A DNA stretch of 64,000 bases, taken from an uncultured Mailhella sp. Its GTDB lineage: Bacteria; Desulfobacterota; Desulfovibrionia; Desulfovibrionales; Desulfovibrionaceae. The stretch lies in assembly GCF_944324995.1 (NCBI RefSeq), contig NZ_CALUYL010000002.1:62001-126000 (forward strand), in the 5' to 3' direction. Within the stretch, counting starts at the first letter, position 1. Every line of letters starts with the position of its first letter. Below, one piece after another: positions 1 through 11,637 of the stretch. Position numbers and translations under genes: made by a program. The notes below the pieces were generated by a model. The model saw only the letters and a list, made by a program, of their open reading frames with translations. It was not told the origin of the DNA and made no database searches.

Positions 1-74
1 AGCGTGAGGGGAAGCACACGGATGAGATAGGTCACGAGCGCCATCACGGCAATGTAAACAAGAGTGTCACGCAT
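1..74 (-). CDS. azlD: AzlD-type branched-chain amino acid exporter small subunit (5' part only)
   Basis: Only the first 24 codons are inside the window. The reading from the ATG at 72-74 gives a hydrophobic N-terminus (MRDTLVYIAVMALVTYLIR), typical of AzlD, the small membrane partner of AzlC in branched-chain amino acid export. The ATG lies just past the azlC stop codon (67-69) on the same strand, so translation is probably coupled. The call leans mainly on position next to a clear azlC. Confidence 0.75.
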   Translation of the reverse strand, partial: MRDTLVYIAVMALVTYLIRVLPLT

Positions 75-822
75 GATCGCCTCCGTTGCCGCCGTCGTTT
101 TTCGGGTTGTCGCCTGCGAGACCTCTGTCCACGGGGAAGAGGAAGGCCGCCGCGCCGGAAACGAGCACCGTAAGAATGATGATCTTCATGCCGCCGGAAA
201 TGCCGCTGAACAGAGGCAGACGGGCGAAAATCCAGCTCAGGGCCATGGACGCGAGAATGAGCATGCCGAGCAGACGATCCTTGCGGGCCGGGGGCACGAT
301 GATGGCGATGAACATGCCGTACAGCGCCACGCTGAGCGCCACCACGATGCGCGAAGGCAGCACGTTGCCGAGCACGACGCCGAACAGCGTGCCGAGCGCC
401 CAGGCCGGAGAAGCGATGCTCACCGCGCCGTACACGTAGAAGGGATCGAGCCTGCCCGGCACGTTCACGGAAATGCCGAAGATTTCGTCGGTCACGCCGT
501 AGCCCACGAGCAGCCGGTGATACATGGGCGTTTCGGGAGCCATTTTCTGCGAGAGCGAGCAGGACATGAGCATGTAGCGCAGATTGATGACGAACTGTGA
601 GAGCGCCATTTCCCAGAAGGAAGAGCCCGCGGCCATGATGCCGAGCGCGGCGAATTCCCCGGCCGACGTCAGATTGGTGAAGCTCATCAGCGTGGAGTCA
701 AAGGCCGAAAGTCCGATGTTGCGGCAGGCGATGCCCAGCGTGAACGACACGGCAAAATAGCCCAGCGCAATGGGAATGCCGTCGTGCATACCGCTGAAAA
801 AATTCTTTTTGTGTTCCGCCAT
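67..822 (-). CDS. azlC: AzlC-family branched-chain amino acid permease
   Basis: A 251-residue polytopic inner-membrane protein of the AzlC/YgaZ family. Such proteins work with AzlD to export branched-chain amino acids and analogues. The N-terminus (MAEHKKNFFSGMHDGIPIA) leads into the family's conserved G-x-P-x-x-x-G-Y-x-x-V-S segment, followed by further hydrophobic stretches and a conserved YGVTDEIF-like central loop. The ATG at 822 was chosen because homology starts there; the open frame continues upstream into the uvrB end only as an overlap. It is followed directly by azlD. Length fits the family. The exported substrate cannot be read from sequence. Confidence 0.9.
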   Translation of the reverse strand: MAEHKKNFFSGMHDGIPIALGYFAVSFTLGIACRNIGLSAFDSTLMSFTNLTSAGEFAALGIMAAGSSFWEMALSQFVINLRYMLMSCSLSQKMAPETPMYHRLLVGYGVTDEIFGISVNVPGRLDPFYVYGAVSIASPAWALGTLFGVVLGNVLPSRIVVALSVALYGMFIAIIVPPARKDRLLGMLILASMALSWIFARLPLFSGISGGMKIIILTVLVSGAAAFLFPVDRGLAGDNPKNDGGNGGDHA

Positions 823-928
823 GGAATGATAATCCCCCGAGCGCGAGATGCGCTGTGCGTTGGCAGGGCGCGCGAATGCGGCCCGGTTCCCGGAAAACCA
901 GGATATGTTCTTCGGCGCAGAACGGCGT

Positions 929-3010
<2,082 letters not shown>

Positions 3011-3354
3011 GTCCCCTGACTCGCTGCACGAAAAAAAGAAAGACGGAAACGGACTTCGTCGCGCCTCCGGAGAGGCACATTGTGCCCGAACAGGGGATTT
3101 TTTCAAGGGGCAGATTTGCGCCGCAGGACTGAAGGGACGCGTTTCGGGCCGGAAGCCTGCCGCCTGCAAAACCGAAGATCCGCTTGCGCGCACGCAAAAA
3201 GCACGCACGTATGGCTTCGGCCTCACTCCCCTGTGGCGGCAGGCCCGGCAGTCCGACGCCGCGAGCCTCCTCGACTCTCCGGCTGCGGCGCGAATCTTCG
3301 ACGCCGCTCGCCGCGCGATCCCTCTTCGAGCGCCGAACTTCGGAACGTCTTTTC
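3011..3354. other. Intergenic, no gene seen
   Basis: This GC-rich stretch lies between the start of uvrB and the end of the flavodoxin gene, both on the minus strand. It must hold the uvrB promoter. Open frames crossing it lack ribosome-binding sites and family resemblance. No clear terminator or LexA-type box was recognised. Confidence 0.5.
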
Positions 3355-3846
3355 TCAGGCCGCCTGCCTGAGACGCAAAAGCGCGCGCCGCACGCTCTCT
3401 TCCGCAAGCCGGAAGTCCTGCGCGTTCGGATGCCTGGCCGCCTCGTTCAGACGGGCCATGCGTTCGGGCGTGCGCGGATGCGTGCTTCTCTCAAGCACCT
3501 GCGGATCAAGACGTCCCTGACAGAAAAAATGACCGAGCACACGGCAGCCCCGGCTCTCCAGCAGCGCTTCCGCGAGCCGGGCGCAGCGTCCGGCATGGGG
3601 AGAATCGGGAAAGGCGGCCATGGTGCCGAAGAAAAACACGCTCTGTCCGTGCAGGGTTTCCATGAAGGCGCGCATGGCCTCGTCGGGACCGCCGCGCCAG
3701 GCCCAGAAGCCGAGCACCAGCGCGTCGTAGCCGGAGTGCGGAGCGTTTTCCACGGAATACAGCGGCAGGGCAAGACGCCCGGAAAGATATTCCCCCACGG
3801 CGCGGGTGTTGCCCGTGCGGGAAGAGTACACAATGCAGACGCGCAT
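3355..3846 (-). CDS. Flavodoxin-like protein, BilS-type
   Basis: A 163-residue flavodoxin-fold protein. The N-terminus ([21 protein letters not shown]) contains the phosphate-binding S-S-x-T-G-N-T loop for FMN. The segment [17 protein letters not shown], then FFFGTMAA and later [13 protein letters not shown], match the pattern I associate with the BilS flavodoxins, which accompany the bilirubin reductase BilR in gut bacteria. BilR itself is not in the window, so the electron acceptor is unknown. It is the second gene of a pair: its ATG at 3846 lies 1 nt after the stop of the upstream Crp/Fnr gene. Cytoplasmic; an electron-transfer role is inferred from the fold. Confidence 0.7.
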   Translation of the reverse strand: MRVCIVYSSRTGNTRAVGEYLSGRLALPLYSVENAPHSGYDALVLGFWAWRGGPDEAMRAFMETLHGQSVFFFGTMAAFPDSPHAGRCARLAEALLESRGCRVLGHFFCQGRLDPQVLERSTHPRTPERMARLNEAARHPNAQDFRLAEESVRRALLRLRQAA

Positions 3847-3847
3847 A

Positions 3848-4540
3848 TCAGTTTTCCATGAGACAGCGGCGCAGCGCCTCTTCATCCACAATGACTATGG
3901 TTCTGCGTTCGAGGCGGATGAGCCCTTCCTGCACGAAGCGGCTCAGCTGACGGCTGAGACTTTCGCGCGACAGACCGAGCAGACCGGCCAGCACCTCGCG
4001 GGTCATGACGTCCTCAAGCACGGAGCTTTTGTCCACGCGGGCCTTGTGCAGAAGCCAGCCCGCCACACGGCGGCGCACCGAAATCTTGCCCTGCGACACG
4101 GCTATCTTGTTGATGAACATGCGCTGACGCATGGCAAGCGCCCGCATGACGCGCTGCGCAAGGCCGATGTTTTCCGAAAGCAGCGCGCCGAGCACCCGGT
4201 TTTCCATGGCGAGCACTACGCAGGGCGTGAGCGCATGGGCGGAAATGAAGGAGATGCCGCCGCCGAACACGCCGTAGAGATCCAGAAAATGCCCCGGACG
4301 CACCACGTGCAGCACGGTGTTCTTGCCCGCTGCGGAGCCCTTGAGAAGGCCCACGTGGCCGGAAATCAGCCAGAACGTCACGGGAACGGCGTCACCTTCA
4401 ACGCAGATCCACTCCCCTTTCGCGTAGGAAGAAAGCCGCGTGGCGGAGGCAAGTCTCTCCGTGTCCCCGGCAAGAAGTTCGGGAAAACACGCGCTCAGCC
4501 GTTCCCGCATGTCGCGGGAAGCATCTCCAGTCTCCGCCAT
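3848..4540 (-). CDS. Crp/Fnr-family transcriptional regulator
   Basis: A 230-residue regulator. Residues about 25-140 form a cyclic-nucleotide-binding-type beta-roll, followed by a long dimerisation helix and a Crp-type helix-turn-helix (MTREVLAGLLGLSRESLSRQL, about residues 178-198). No Fnr-style N-terminal cysteine cluster is visible, so an oxygen-sensing Fe-S Fnr is unlikely; the ligand could be a nucleotide, haem or another small molecule. An AGGAG site precedes the ATG at 4540. It is co-transcribed with the downstream flavodoxin gene (1-nt gap), suggesting that it controls a redox function that includes its neighbour. Confidence 0.88.
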   Translation of the reverse strand: MAETGDASRDMRERLSACFPELLAGDTERLASATRLSSYAKGEWICVEGDAVPVTFWLISGHVGLLKGSAAGKNTVLHVVRPGHFLDLYGVFGGGISFISAHALTPCVVLAMENRVLGALLSENIGLAQRVMRALAMRQRMFINKIAVSQGKISVRRRVAGWLLHKARVDKSSVLEDVMTREVLAGLLGLSRESLSRQLSRFVQEGLIRLERRTIVIVDEEALRRCLMEN

Positions 4541-4937
4541 AGTTCACTCCTGAAAGATGAATAGGACATACCGGAATGAGAAGGGCCCCGCCTGCGCGGT
4601 CGGCGTTCTCCTCCGCAGGTTGCCAAGCATAGATGATTTTTCCCGTTTCAGCCATGACCGCAGTCACATTCAAGGAAAACGTCGGGCGAGGCCTGGGAAA
4701 GACGCAAAAACGCGTCGACGGCATGAGGATTCAGGCAACGCGGACGATGCAAAAATTCCGCAGCCTGAGCGAAGAAAAAAGGATGGCGACCGGATGACGA
4801 CCATCGGCAGCGGCACCGCGCCGAACCTGCCTGAGATACGAATGACGGCGAAGGGAAAAACGACGTTCCCGGAAGACGGCACGGCGTCCGCGCCCGCAGG
4901 CAGTCGGAACGCAGACAACCTGCCCGCAAAAAACAAA
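4541..4937. other. Intergenic, regulator promoter region
   Basis: About 400 bp separate the Crp/Fnr start from the rpsT terminator. Open frames here, including one running on the plus strand into rpsT, lack homology and ribosome-binding sites. The stretch presumably holds the promoter of the regulator-flavodoxin pair. Confidence 0.45.
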
Positions 4938-4982
4938 ACGCCGAAAGGGAGAAAGTACAAACCTTCTCCCTTTCGGCGTTTT
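4938..4982 (-). terminator. Rho-independent terminator of rpsT
   Basis: A long perfect stem (AACGCCGAAAGGGAGAA pairing with its complement, short loop) just downstream of the rpsT stop. On the minus strand it ends in a T-rich tract. Confidence 0.85.
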
Positions 4983-4997
4983 CTGAAAAAACGAAAC

Positions 4998-5264
4998 TTA
5001 GGCGTCGAGAGCGTTGACGGCCTTGGCAAGGCGGGAAACCTTGCGGGAAGCGTTCTTCCAATGAATGATGCCCTTGCCGGCGATCTTGGAAACAGTGGAA
5101 GTAGCGGTCTTCAGAGCTTCTTCAGCGGCGACCTTGTCGTTCTTCTGAATAGCGGCGCGCACGGCCTTCACCACGTTCTTGATGCGGGTACGGGCGGCGC
5201 GGTTACGGGCGTTGCGCTTGACACTCTGCTTTTGGCGCTTGATGGCGGAAGCATGATTGGCCAC
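4998..5264 (-). CDS. rpsT: 30S ribosomal protein S20
   Basis: An 88-residue, lysine- and arginine-rich protein with the typical S20 start ([19 protein letters not shown]) and alpha-helical body. It binds 16S rRNA during 30S assembly. The start is GTG at 5264, supported by a GGAGG site 6 nt upstream. S20 genes often use a non-ATG start, which is linked to autogenous control in E. coli. It is a single-gene unit closed by a strong terminator, downstream of the recO-glyQ-glyS run on the same strand. Confidence 0.97.
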   Translation of the reverse strand: MANHASAIKRQKQSVKRNARNRAARTRIKNVVKAVRAAIQKNDKVAAEEALKTATSTVSKIAGKGIIHWKNASRKVSRLAKAVNALDA

Positions 5265-5401
5265 GGGAATCCTCCAGAATGATGACCCCTGTCGGGGTGT
5301 GATGCGATACGTTGTCGGGCGGCGGACAGACGCCGCCCGTTATTGCCAGAACGATTATTCTTATGCGCCTTGGAGCTTTCTGTCAAGGGGAGGCGCGGCT
5401 C

Positions 5402-7498
5402 CTACATCTGCAGGGCCGAGAAATCGGCGAGTCTGCCCATGCGGGAAAGAAGAACCTGCAACAGATTCAGTCGGTTGGCGCGCACCTTCTCGTCTTCCGC
5501 CATGACCATGACGCCGTTGAAGAAGGCGTCCACCGTGGGACGCACGCCGTCCATGAGGGCAAGAAGCTCGTCGAAACGGTCCTGCGCCCACAGCTCGTCG
5601 AAGCGGGCGGTCATGGCGTCGAGGGCGTCGGCGAGCGCCGTTTCCGGCTCTTCCGCAAGAAGTTCGCGGCTGTACTCGCCCGTGACTCCCGCGCCCTGCT
5701 TGCGCAGAATGTTGGCCACGCGCTTGAAGGTCTGGGCGTTGTCGGCAAAGCCGGGCTTGCCGCTTTCGGTCACCAGAGCGGCCAGACGGCGGGAGGCGGC
5801 CCACACGTCGCTGCATCCGGCGTTCATCACCGCTTCCACAAGCAGGGTGTCGTTGCCCTGCGTGAGGAAGTAGTTCTTCACGCGGCCCGCAAAGAAGTCG
5901 TTGAGTTTTGCCAGCGCTTCCGGCTTTTCCAGCTTCCAGCGGATGCCGTCGCTGTAGAGCGACTGCGCCTTGGCAAAGAGCTCTTCCACGGGGAGGCGGT
6001 AGCCCTTTTCAATGAGAATGCGGGCAATGCCCAGCGCGCAGCGGCGAAGCGCAAAGGGATCGGCCGCGCCGGTGGGAATGTTGCCGAGGCCGAAGCAGCC
6101 CACGAGGGTGTCGGCCTTGTCGGCCATGGACAGCAGCGCGCCGAGATCGGTGGAAGGCACGGGAGTGTCGGGGCCGGCGGGCAGATACTGCTCGGCAATG
6201 GCGTCGGCGGCAACGGGATCAAGGCCCATCTTGTGCCCGTAAATGCCGCCCATGATGCCCTGCAGGGTGTCGAACTCGCCCACCATCTGGGAAACGAGAT
6301 CGGCCTTGGCGCAGCGGCCGGCCACGGCGGCGGATTCGGGATTCACCTCGGCCGCGCGCTTCACGCCGGGCTGTTCCGCCAGCCAGCGGCACAGTTCGGA
6401 AAGACGACGGCACTTGTCGCCCATGGAACCGAGAGGTCCGAGGAAGATGACGTGATCGAGCTTTTCCTTCCACACGTCGAAGGAGGCCTTCATGTCGGTG
6501 TTCCAGTAGAAGCGGGCGTCTTCAAGACGGGCGCGCAGCACGCGCTCCCAGCCCTTCTTCACCACCTCGGGCTCGCGGGAGGTCAGGTTGGCCACGGTGA
6601 GGAAGTGCGGCAGAAGTCTGCCGTCCTCTCCGGCCACGCCGAAGCTCTTCTGATGCGTTTCCATGCTGGTGAGCAGCACCACGGAAGGCAGTTCGAGGAA
6701 GGAAGGATCAAAGTCGCCGAGAATGGGCTCGGGATGTTCGCTCAGGCCCTGCACCTCGTCGAGCAGACTTTCCTTCCACAGGATGTGTCCGCCGACCTTG
6801 CGGGCCAGCTCGTTGCCGCCGTCCACAACGATCTTGCGGCGGGCGGCTCCGGAAAGCACCACGCCGCACTTTTCGGCCATCACTCTGTCGAAGTCGTCGG
6901 CGCAGGCCACTTCAAAGGGTCCGCGGCCGTGGACGCGATGACCGGTGGTCATGCGGCCGGACTGCACGTCCGCCACGGTGAAGGGAATGACGTCGCAGTC
7001 CATGAGCGCCACCACCCAGCGCAGAGGACGGGCAAACAGAAAATGACTGGGGCTCCAGTGCATGCGCTTGGCAAAGGGAAGCGAAGCAATGATGGAAGGG
7101 GCGGCCTCGGCAATGATGGAAGAGGCGGACACGCCGCCCACGGTCTTTCTCACGGCCACATATTCGCCCTTGGGCGTTTCCTGGCGGAACAGCGCGGACA
7201 CGTCCACGCCCTGACCGCGGGCAAAGCCGAGCGCGGCCTTGGTGGGATTGCCTTCGGCGTCGTAGGCGGCCTTCACGGACGGGCCGAGGGCCACTTCCTC
7301 GCGCACGGGCGTGGAGGAAAGCAGACCGCGGGCATGCACCACGGCGCGACGGGGCGTGGTGTTCACGGTAAGGGAATCGAACGTGAGGCCGTGTTCGTCG
7401 AACAGGGCGGCGAAGCGGTCGTGCAGTTCGCGTTCAAGGGAGGCAAGAAAACGGGCGGGCAGTTCTTCCACGCCTATTTCAAGAACAAAATGACTCAT
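5402..7498 (-). CDS. glyS: Glycyl-tRNA synthetase beta subunit
   Basis: A 698-residue beta chain of the bacterial alpha2beta2 glycyl-tRNA synthetase. The N-terminus (MSHFVLEIGVEELPARFL) is diagnostic, an HD-like core follows, and the C-terminal third carries the anticodon-binding DALR-type region. The beta chain mainly recognises tRNA-Gly, while GlyQ holds the aminoacylation site. The ATG at 7498 lies only 3 nt after the glyQ stop, with an AGGGG site inside the glyQ end, so the two subunits are made together. Length is normal for the family. Confidence 0.97.
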   Translation of the reverse strand: MSHFVLEIGVEELPARFLASLERELHDRFAALFDEHGLTFDSLTVNTTPRRAVVHARGLLSSTPVREEVALGPSVKAAYDAEGNPTKAALGFARGQGVDVSALFRQETPKGEYVAVRKTVGGVSASSIIAEAAPSIIASLPFAKRMHWSPSHFLFARPLRWVVALMDCDVIPFTVADVQSGRMTTGHRVHGRGPFEVACADDFDRVMAEKCGVVLSGAARRKIVVDGGNELARKVGGHILWKESLLDEVQGLSEHPEPILGDFDPSFLELPSVVLLTSMETHQKSFGVAGEDGRLLPHFLTVANLTSREPEVVKKGWERVLRARLEDARFYWNTDMKASFDVWKEKLDHVIFLGPLGSMGDKCRRLSELCRWLAEQPGVKRAAEVNPESAAVAGRCAKADLVSQMVGEFDTLQGIMGGIYGHKMGLDPVAADAIAEQYLPAGPDTPVPSTDLGALLSMADKADTLVGCFGLGNIPTGAADPFALRRCALGIARILIEKGYRLPVEELFAKAQSLYSDGIRWKLEKPEALAKLNDFFAGRVKNYFLTQGNDTLLVEAVMNAGCSDVWAASRRLAALVTESGKPGFADNAQTFKRVANILRKQGAGVTGEYSRELLAEEPETALADALDAMTARFDELWAQDRFDELLALMDGVRPTVDAFFNGVMVMAEDEKVRANRLNLLQVLLSRMGRLADFSALQM

Positions 7499-7501
7499 GG
7501 A

Positions 7502-8374
7502 TTACCCCTTCTTCAGCATGGGATATCCCATGGCTTCGCGCTGGGCGGCATAGAGATGGGCCACGCCGGAAGCCAGCGTGCGCACGCGGGCGATGTACCC
7601 GGCGCGTTCCGTGATGGAAATGGCTCCGCGGGCGTCCAGCAGGTTGAACGTATGAGAACACTTCAGGCAGTAGTCGTAGGCGGGCAGAGGCAGCTTCACG
7701 TCGATGAGGCGCAGGCATTCCTTTTCGTAGTCGTTGAAATGCCGCAGCAGCATGTCCGCGTCGCTCTGATCGAAGTTGTAGCAGGACTGCTCGTATTCAT
7801 TCTGATGATACACGTCGCCGTAGGTGATGGAGTCGTTCCACTTGATGTCGTACACCGATTCCACGCCCTGCAGATACATGGTCAGGCGCTCAAGGCCGTA
7901 GGTGAGCTCCACGCTGGCCGGAGAAAGATCGATGCCGCCCACCTGCTGAAAATAGGTGAACTGCGACACTTCCATGCCGTTGAGCCACACTTCCCAGCCG
8001 AGGCCCCAGGCGCCGAGCGTGGGCGATTCCCAGTCGTCTTCCACGAAGCGGATGTCGTGCACGGCCGGATCGATGCCGAGCGCCTTCAGGCTGTCGAGAT
8101 ACAGCTGCTGCGGATCGGCCGGCGCAGGCTTCATGATGACCTGGAACTGAAAATAATGCTGCAGACGGTTGGGGTTGTCGCCGTAACGGCCGTCGGTGGG
8201 ACGACGCGAAGGCTCCACATAGGCGGCCTTCCAGGGCTCGGGTCCGATAACGCGCAGGAACGTGGAGGGGTTGAACGTGCCCGCACCGCATTCCAGATCC
8301 ACCGGCTGCACCACGGCGCAGCCCTGTCTGGCCCAGTAATCCTGCAAGGTCAGAATAACATTCTGAAAATTCAT
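7502..8374 (-). CDS. glyQ: Glycyl-tRNA synthetase alpha subunit
   Basis: A 290-residue class II synthetase catalytic subunit, which activates glycine with ATP and charges tRNA-Gly together with GlyS. The N-terminus [14 protein letters not shown] and the segments [12 protein letters not shown] and [17 protein letters not shown] are hallmark family sequences. The start at 8374 was preferred over an in-frame ATG 48 nt upstream, because AGGAG lies 7 nt before it and homology begins there. It follows recO and precedes glyS in one transcription direction. Confidence 0.97.
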   Translation of the reverse strand: MNFQNVILTLQDYWARQGCAVVQPVDLECGAGTFNPSTFLRVIGPEPWKAAYVEPSRRPTDGRYGDNPNRLQHYFQFQVIMKPAPADPQQLYLDSLKALGIDPAVHDIRFVEDDWESPTLGAWGLGWEVWLNGMEVSQFTYFQQVGGIDLSPASVELTYGLERLTMYLQGVESVYDIKWNDSITYGDVYHQNEYEQSCYNFDQSDADMLLRHFNDYEKECLRLIDVKLPLPAYDYCLKCSHTFNLLDARGAISITERAGYIARVRTLASGVAHLYAAQREAMGYPMLKKG

Positions 8375-8467
8375 GTAGTTCTCCTGAAGTTCGCCAATGG
8401 AGCCATTGGCCTTGCTTCCCATGCGCGAAGGCGCGCGGAAAAATCCCCGTTTGCCCGTGCCGCGCCG

Positions 8468-9217
8468 CTAAATGGACCTGAACCGGCCGTTACCCCATTC
8501 AAGCCCGAGATGATATCGCACAAAAGCGTCGATAAGGCGCGCGGCCTGCCTTGCGCCTTCCGGCGAAGGGTGCAGCCTGCCCCATGACTCCGGTGAGTAT
8601 TCCTTCACTTTACCCAGTACGTCAAGAGCTTCCTGCCCCAGAACAAGACTCATGTCGCCCGGACGCCGGCAGGATGAGCAGCACACTTCGCCCTCCCCCA
8701 CCAGAAAATGCACGTCGGGTTCGGCCTCAAGCGGGCGTCCGCAGCGCGCGCAGACATGCAGCTGCGGCGCGTAGCCCTGCTCCGACGCCAGCCGGAAACG
8801 GAACAGCACCGGCATGACGGCAGGCACGTCGTCCTCTTTTTCCAGAAGCTCCAGCATGCCGCGCATGAACGAAAAGCTCGCCCCGGCGTTGTCCGGCGGA
8901 ACGCCCATGGCCTCCATGAAGCGCACACAGTTGGCGGCCATGCCCTGCCTGCGCCAGTTGCGGCGCAGCCGTTCGGGCCCGGACAGAAGCGTGGCTTCGC
9001 TCATGTTGAGAAAACGCCCGTCCCGGGAATAGCCCGCGCTGACCCTGATGAGATTGAACGCGTCGAGACAGCCGGTAAAGCGTCGTCTGCTTCTGCTGCC
9101 GCCGAAGGCAAAGGCCGTCACCAGCCCCTTTTCCCGGGCCAGAAGACGAACCCAGAGATCGACTTCCCGAAACTTTCCGACGCGAAGCACCAGCGCGTCA
9201 TCAGTCCACTGCAGCAT
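8468..9217 (-). CDS. recO: DNA repair protein RecO
   Basis: A 249-residue protein with the RecO layout: an N-terminal OB fold (TDDALVLRVGKFREVDLWVRLLAREKGLV, residues about 4-32), a helical middle and a four-cysteine zinc-finger-like site (CARCGRP ... CCSSCRRPG). RecO acts with RecF and RecR to load RecA on SSB-coated gaps. The start MLQWTDDAL at 9217 fits the family; the upstream extension in the same frame is not conserved. It lies upstream of glyQ. Confidence 0.93.
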   Translation of the reverse strand: MLQWTDDALVLRVGKFREVDLWVRLLAREKGLVTAFAFGGSRSRRRFTGCLDAFNLIRVSAGYSRDGRFLNMSEATLLSGPERLRRNWRRQGMAANCVRFMEAMGVPPDNAGASFSFMRGMLELLEKEDDVPAVMPVLFRFRLASEQGYAPQLHVCARCGRPLEAEPDVHFLVGEGEVCCSSCRRPGDMSLVLGQEALDVLGKVKEYSPESWGRLHPSPEGARQAARLIDAFVRYHLGLEWGNGRFRSI

Positions 9218-9724
9218 GGCAACATTCCCGAACCGAACAAAGAACCGTGCCGGATGCCTCTGTTTCCGGCAGGAGGCGCTCTGCAATGTCACGCGCCCGC
9301 CTGCGGCAGGCCCGTTTTCTCAGAAACGACGCACCCGCGCTGCTGCGGCAGCCCATCGGCTTCGCGGCAGGCTCAGGCCGAAATATTCCGGCCTCGCACC
9401 CGGCCGGGCACGTCGCGCCAGTCCGGAACGCCGCCCTGCCGACATGCTGCGCCCGGCACGTCGTTCTCCGCCCGACGCGGAAAAACTCCATCTTCGCAAG
9501 TCGCGCCGACATATTTTTCTCGGCGCGCCGCCGAAAAGCCGCAGGCGCAAGACACGGCGTTTACGCGTCTCCGCCGCCCCTCCGGCCTCAGCAACGGAAA
9601 AAGGAGCTCGTCGCCGGGCAGATCGCCCGTTTCGCCGCTCCCTTTCCGTCAAACACAGCTCAAACACGGGCCGCACGCCAAAGAACGCGCGGCCGCATTG
9701 CATTCATAAGTTCCCGGCCTTCCG
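9218..9724. other. Intergenic, no gene seen
   Basis: About 500 bp of very GC-rich DNA between rodZ and recO. Long open frames exist in several frames but none has a ribosome-binding site, family resemblance or plausible composition. A GC-rich dyad near 9508-9531 could be a weak hairpin. Confidence 0.45.
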
Positions 9725-10699
9725 CTACTCCGCAGCGGGAGGGAAGCTCATGGTCACCACGCGCGGCGAGGTAGAGCGGTCCAGCTCCTTGCCGTCGTAG
9801 CTCACGCGCACCGCCCGGGCGTTGCCCAGACGGATGACCAGAGAATCCCGGAAGGTCATGGAAAACGTATCGCCCTTGCGGAGCGTGCGCTGCTGCTTCT
9901 TGCCGTCCGGTTCAAAGCCCATCCAGCAGTCGCCGGAGTCGGCCACCACTTCCACCTGATGCATGCCCTCGGGCAGCGCCACGGGCTGGGCGTCGGCCGC
10001 AGGATCGGCGGGCGCGGCGGAAACCGCGCTTCCCTGCGTTGCCGCCGGAGCGTCGGACTGGAGAATCTGCGTGGACGGCGCAGGCTGCGTCGCCTGCACG
10101 GGCTCGGCGCTCTCCGCGGCAGGCGCGGGCTGGGCCTCGGCCGCGGCTTCGCCCTCCTGCTGCACGGGGGCCGCAGGCTGGGCGACGGGAGCCGGAGAAG
10201 CGGGCACGGGCGCAGGCGCGGACGTGCCCCATGTGGGCATGGGCGCGGCCGGTGCGGCCTGCTCGCCGGTTGTCGTCGTCTTTTCGTAGTCGCGCGCGGC
10301 AAAGAAGTGCAGATAGGCCATGTAGGCCCCGCTGGCGAGAGCGATCACCAGCACGATTTTGAGCACGCCGCCGACAATGACCGGCAGCAGGCTGGGCTTC
10401 ACCGAAGTGTAGGGGGCGTTTTCGGCGATTACGGGACGGGAAATGTTCTCAAAGCCTTCCAGTCCGTGGAGCCATTCCGTCACCTCATCCTGGGCGAATC
10501 CCAGCAGAAGCGCGTATTCCTTGATGAAATGATGCACGTACACGGTGCGGGGCACGTTGTCCGAACCGTCTTCTATGCCCTGAAGAATGCGGGTGGGAAT
10601 CTTGAGACGATCAGCTACGTCGGCCACAGTCATATTGCGGCCCTCGCGGGCCTCGCGGAGCCTTGCTCCCAGTTCTGCCAGAGTCATGGTGCGCCTCAT
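9725..10699 (-). CDS. rodZ: RodZ-like cell-shape protein (HTH, TM, DUF4115)
   Basis: A 324-residue protein with three parts: an N-terminal Cro/XRE-like helix-turn-helix of the HTH_25 type (LGARLREAREGRNMTVADVA, about residues 10-75), a single membrane span near residues 105-130 (LLPVIVGGVLKIVLVIALASG) and, after an Ala/Pro-rich linker, a periplasmic DUF4115-type beta domain (about 245-320). RodZ links MreB to the envelope elongation machinery. The start at 10699 overlaps the upstream stop as ATGA, a coupling signature; an alternative ATG lies at 10687. The Ala/Pro linker of about 100 residues is low-complexity. Confidence 0.85.
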   Translation of the reverse strand: MRRTMTLAELGARLREAREGRNMTVADVADRLKIPTRILQGIEDGSDNVPRTVYVHHFIKEYALLLGFAQDEVTEWLHGLEGFENISRPVIAENAPYTSVKPSLLPVIVGGVLKIVLVIALASGAYMAYLHFFAARDYEKTTTTGEQAAPAAPMPTWGTSAPAPVPASPAPVAQPAAPVQQEGEAAAEAQPAPAAESAEPVQATQPAPSTQILQSDAPAATQGSAVSAAPADPAADAQPVALPEGMHQVEVVADSGDCWMGFEPDGKKQQRTLRKGDTFSMTFRDSLVIRLGNARAVRVSYDGKELDRSTSPRVVTMSFPPAAE

Positions 10700-11637
10700 T
10701 TACGGATGTCGACGAGCGCCTTGTCGCGGAGCTGCGCAGTGTACTGCTGAAAACGCTCCTGAAGACGAGGACGGCGCAGAATCTGTTCAATGCGCATGGC
10801 GGTCTGCGGATCGGGCACGGCGCTGCTGTGATCCACGTTTTCCGCCTCCTCAAAGTCAAGCAGAGCAATTTGCGCCTTGTTGGCGTTCATGGAAAGCACG
10901 GGGGAAACGTCGCCCTTCTTCATCATGGAAATCTGTTCCATCATGCCGGGGGCCATGTCGGAAAGTTCCATGAAGCCGAGGTCGCCGCCGTCCTGCGGGT
11001 TCGGGCCGATGGACACGGCGCGCACCGCGTCGCGGAAGGACACCTTGCCCGACGCGATGTCCGCGGCCCATTTGTCCGCATCGACGTCCACGGGATAGAC
11101 GAGCATGGCCACACGCGCGCGACCGGACGCGAATCCGGCCATGTTCTTGCGATAGTAGTCGTTGATTTCATCTTCCGTCACGACCACCTTGCTCACCACG
11201 TTGCGGCTCATGAGCCGCTGCGACACGAGCTGCACGTACAGCCTGTCGCGGAATACCTTTTCAGTCACGCCTTCCTTTTCCAGCTGTTTGAAAAAGACGT
11301 CGCGGGAAAGCTGACTGTCCTTGATGATTCTGTCGAGGGCGGAGTCCACGTCGGCGTCGGAAACGTCGATTTTTTCCTTTTCCGCCTCCTGAAGCAGAAT
11401 CTTGTCGTTGATCATCTTGTCGAGAACGGCCTTGCGGACTTCGGCCGCCATCTGGGGATTCTTGGCAGGATCGAGCTTCTGGGCGATCAGTTCGGACTGA
11501 AGAGCCTTGTCGAGCTCGCGAACGGTAATCATGTCGCCGTTGACCACCGCGGCAATGCGGGAAACGGGAACCGCAAACACCGGCTGTGCGGAAAGAAGAG
11601 ACGCCGCACAGGCCAGAGATATGAAAAGGGTACGCAA
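10696..11637 (-). CDS. SurA/PpiC-like periplasmic peptidyl-prolyl isomerase
   Basis: A 313-residue exported protein. From the TTG at 11637 it begins MRTLFISLACAASLLSA, a signal peptide cleaved near QPVFA-VPV. A SurA_N-like helical chaperone region follows (about 25-165; VSRIAAVVNGDMITVREL is typical), then a degenerate parvulin domain (about 175-280). It probably assists outer-membrane protein folding. TTG was chosen because AGGAG sits 9 nt upstream and the signal peptide starts exactly there; an upstream ATG in the same frame has no ribosome-binding site. It overlaps rodZ by 4 nt. Confidence 0.85.
   Translation of the reverse strand: MRTLFISLACAASLLSAQPVFAVPVSRIAAVVNGDMITVRELDKALQSELIAQKLDPAKNPQMAAEVRKAVLDKMINDKILLQEAEKEKIDVSDADVDSALDRIIKDSQLSRDVFFKQLEKEGVTEKVFRDRLYVQLVSQRLMSRNVVSKVVVTEDEINDYYRKNMAGFASGRARVAMLVYPVDVDADKWAADIASGKVSFRDAVRAVSIGPNPQDGGDLGFMELSDMAPGMMEQISMMKKGDVSPVLSMNANKAQIALLDFEEAENVDHSSAVPDPQTAMRIEQILRRPRLQERFQQYTAQLRDKALVDIRK

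Noticed and set aside
3011..3100. SOS box upstream of uvrB
   Set aside because: No CTGT-N8-ACAG-type or other recognisable LexA site.
5312..8587. Open frame of 1091 codons on the plus strand
   Set aside because: Antisense to glyS and glyQ, which are unmistakable.
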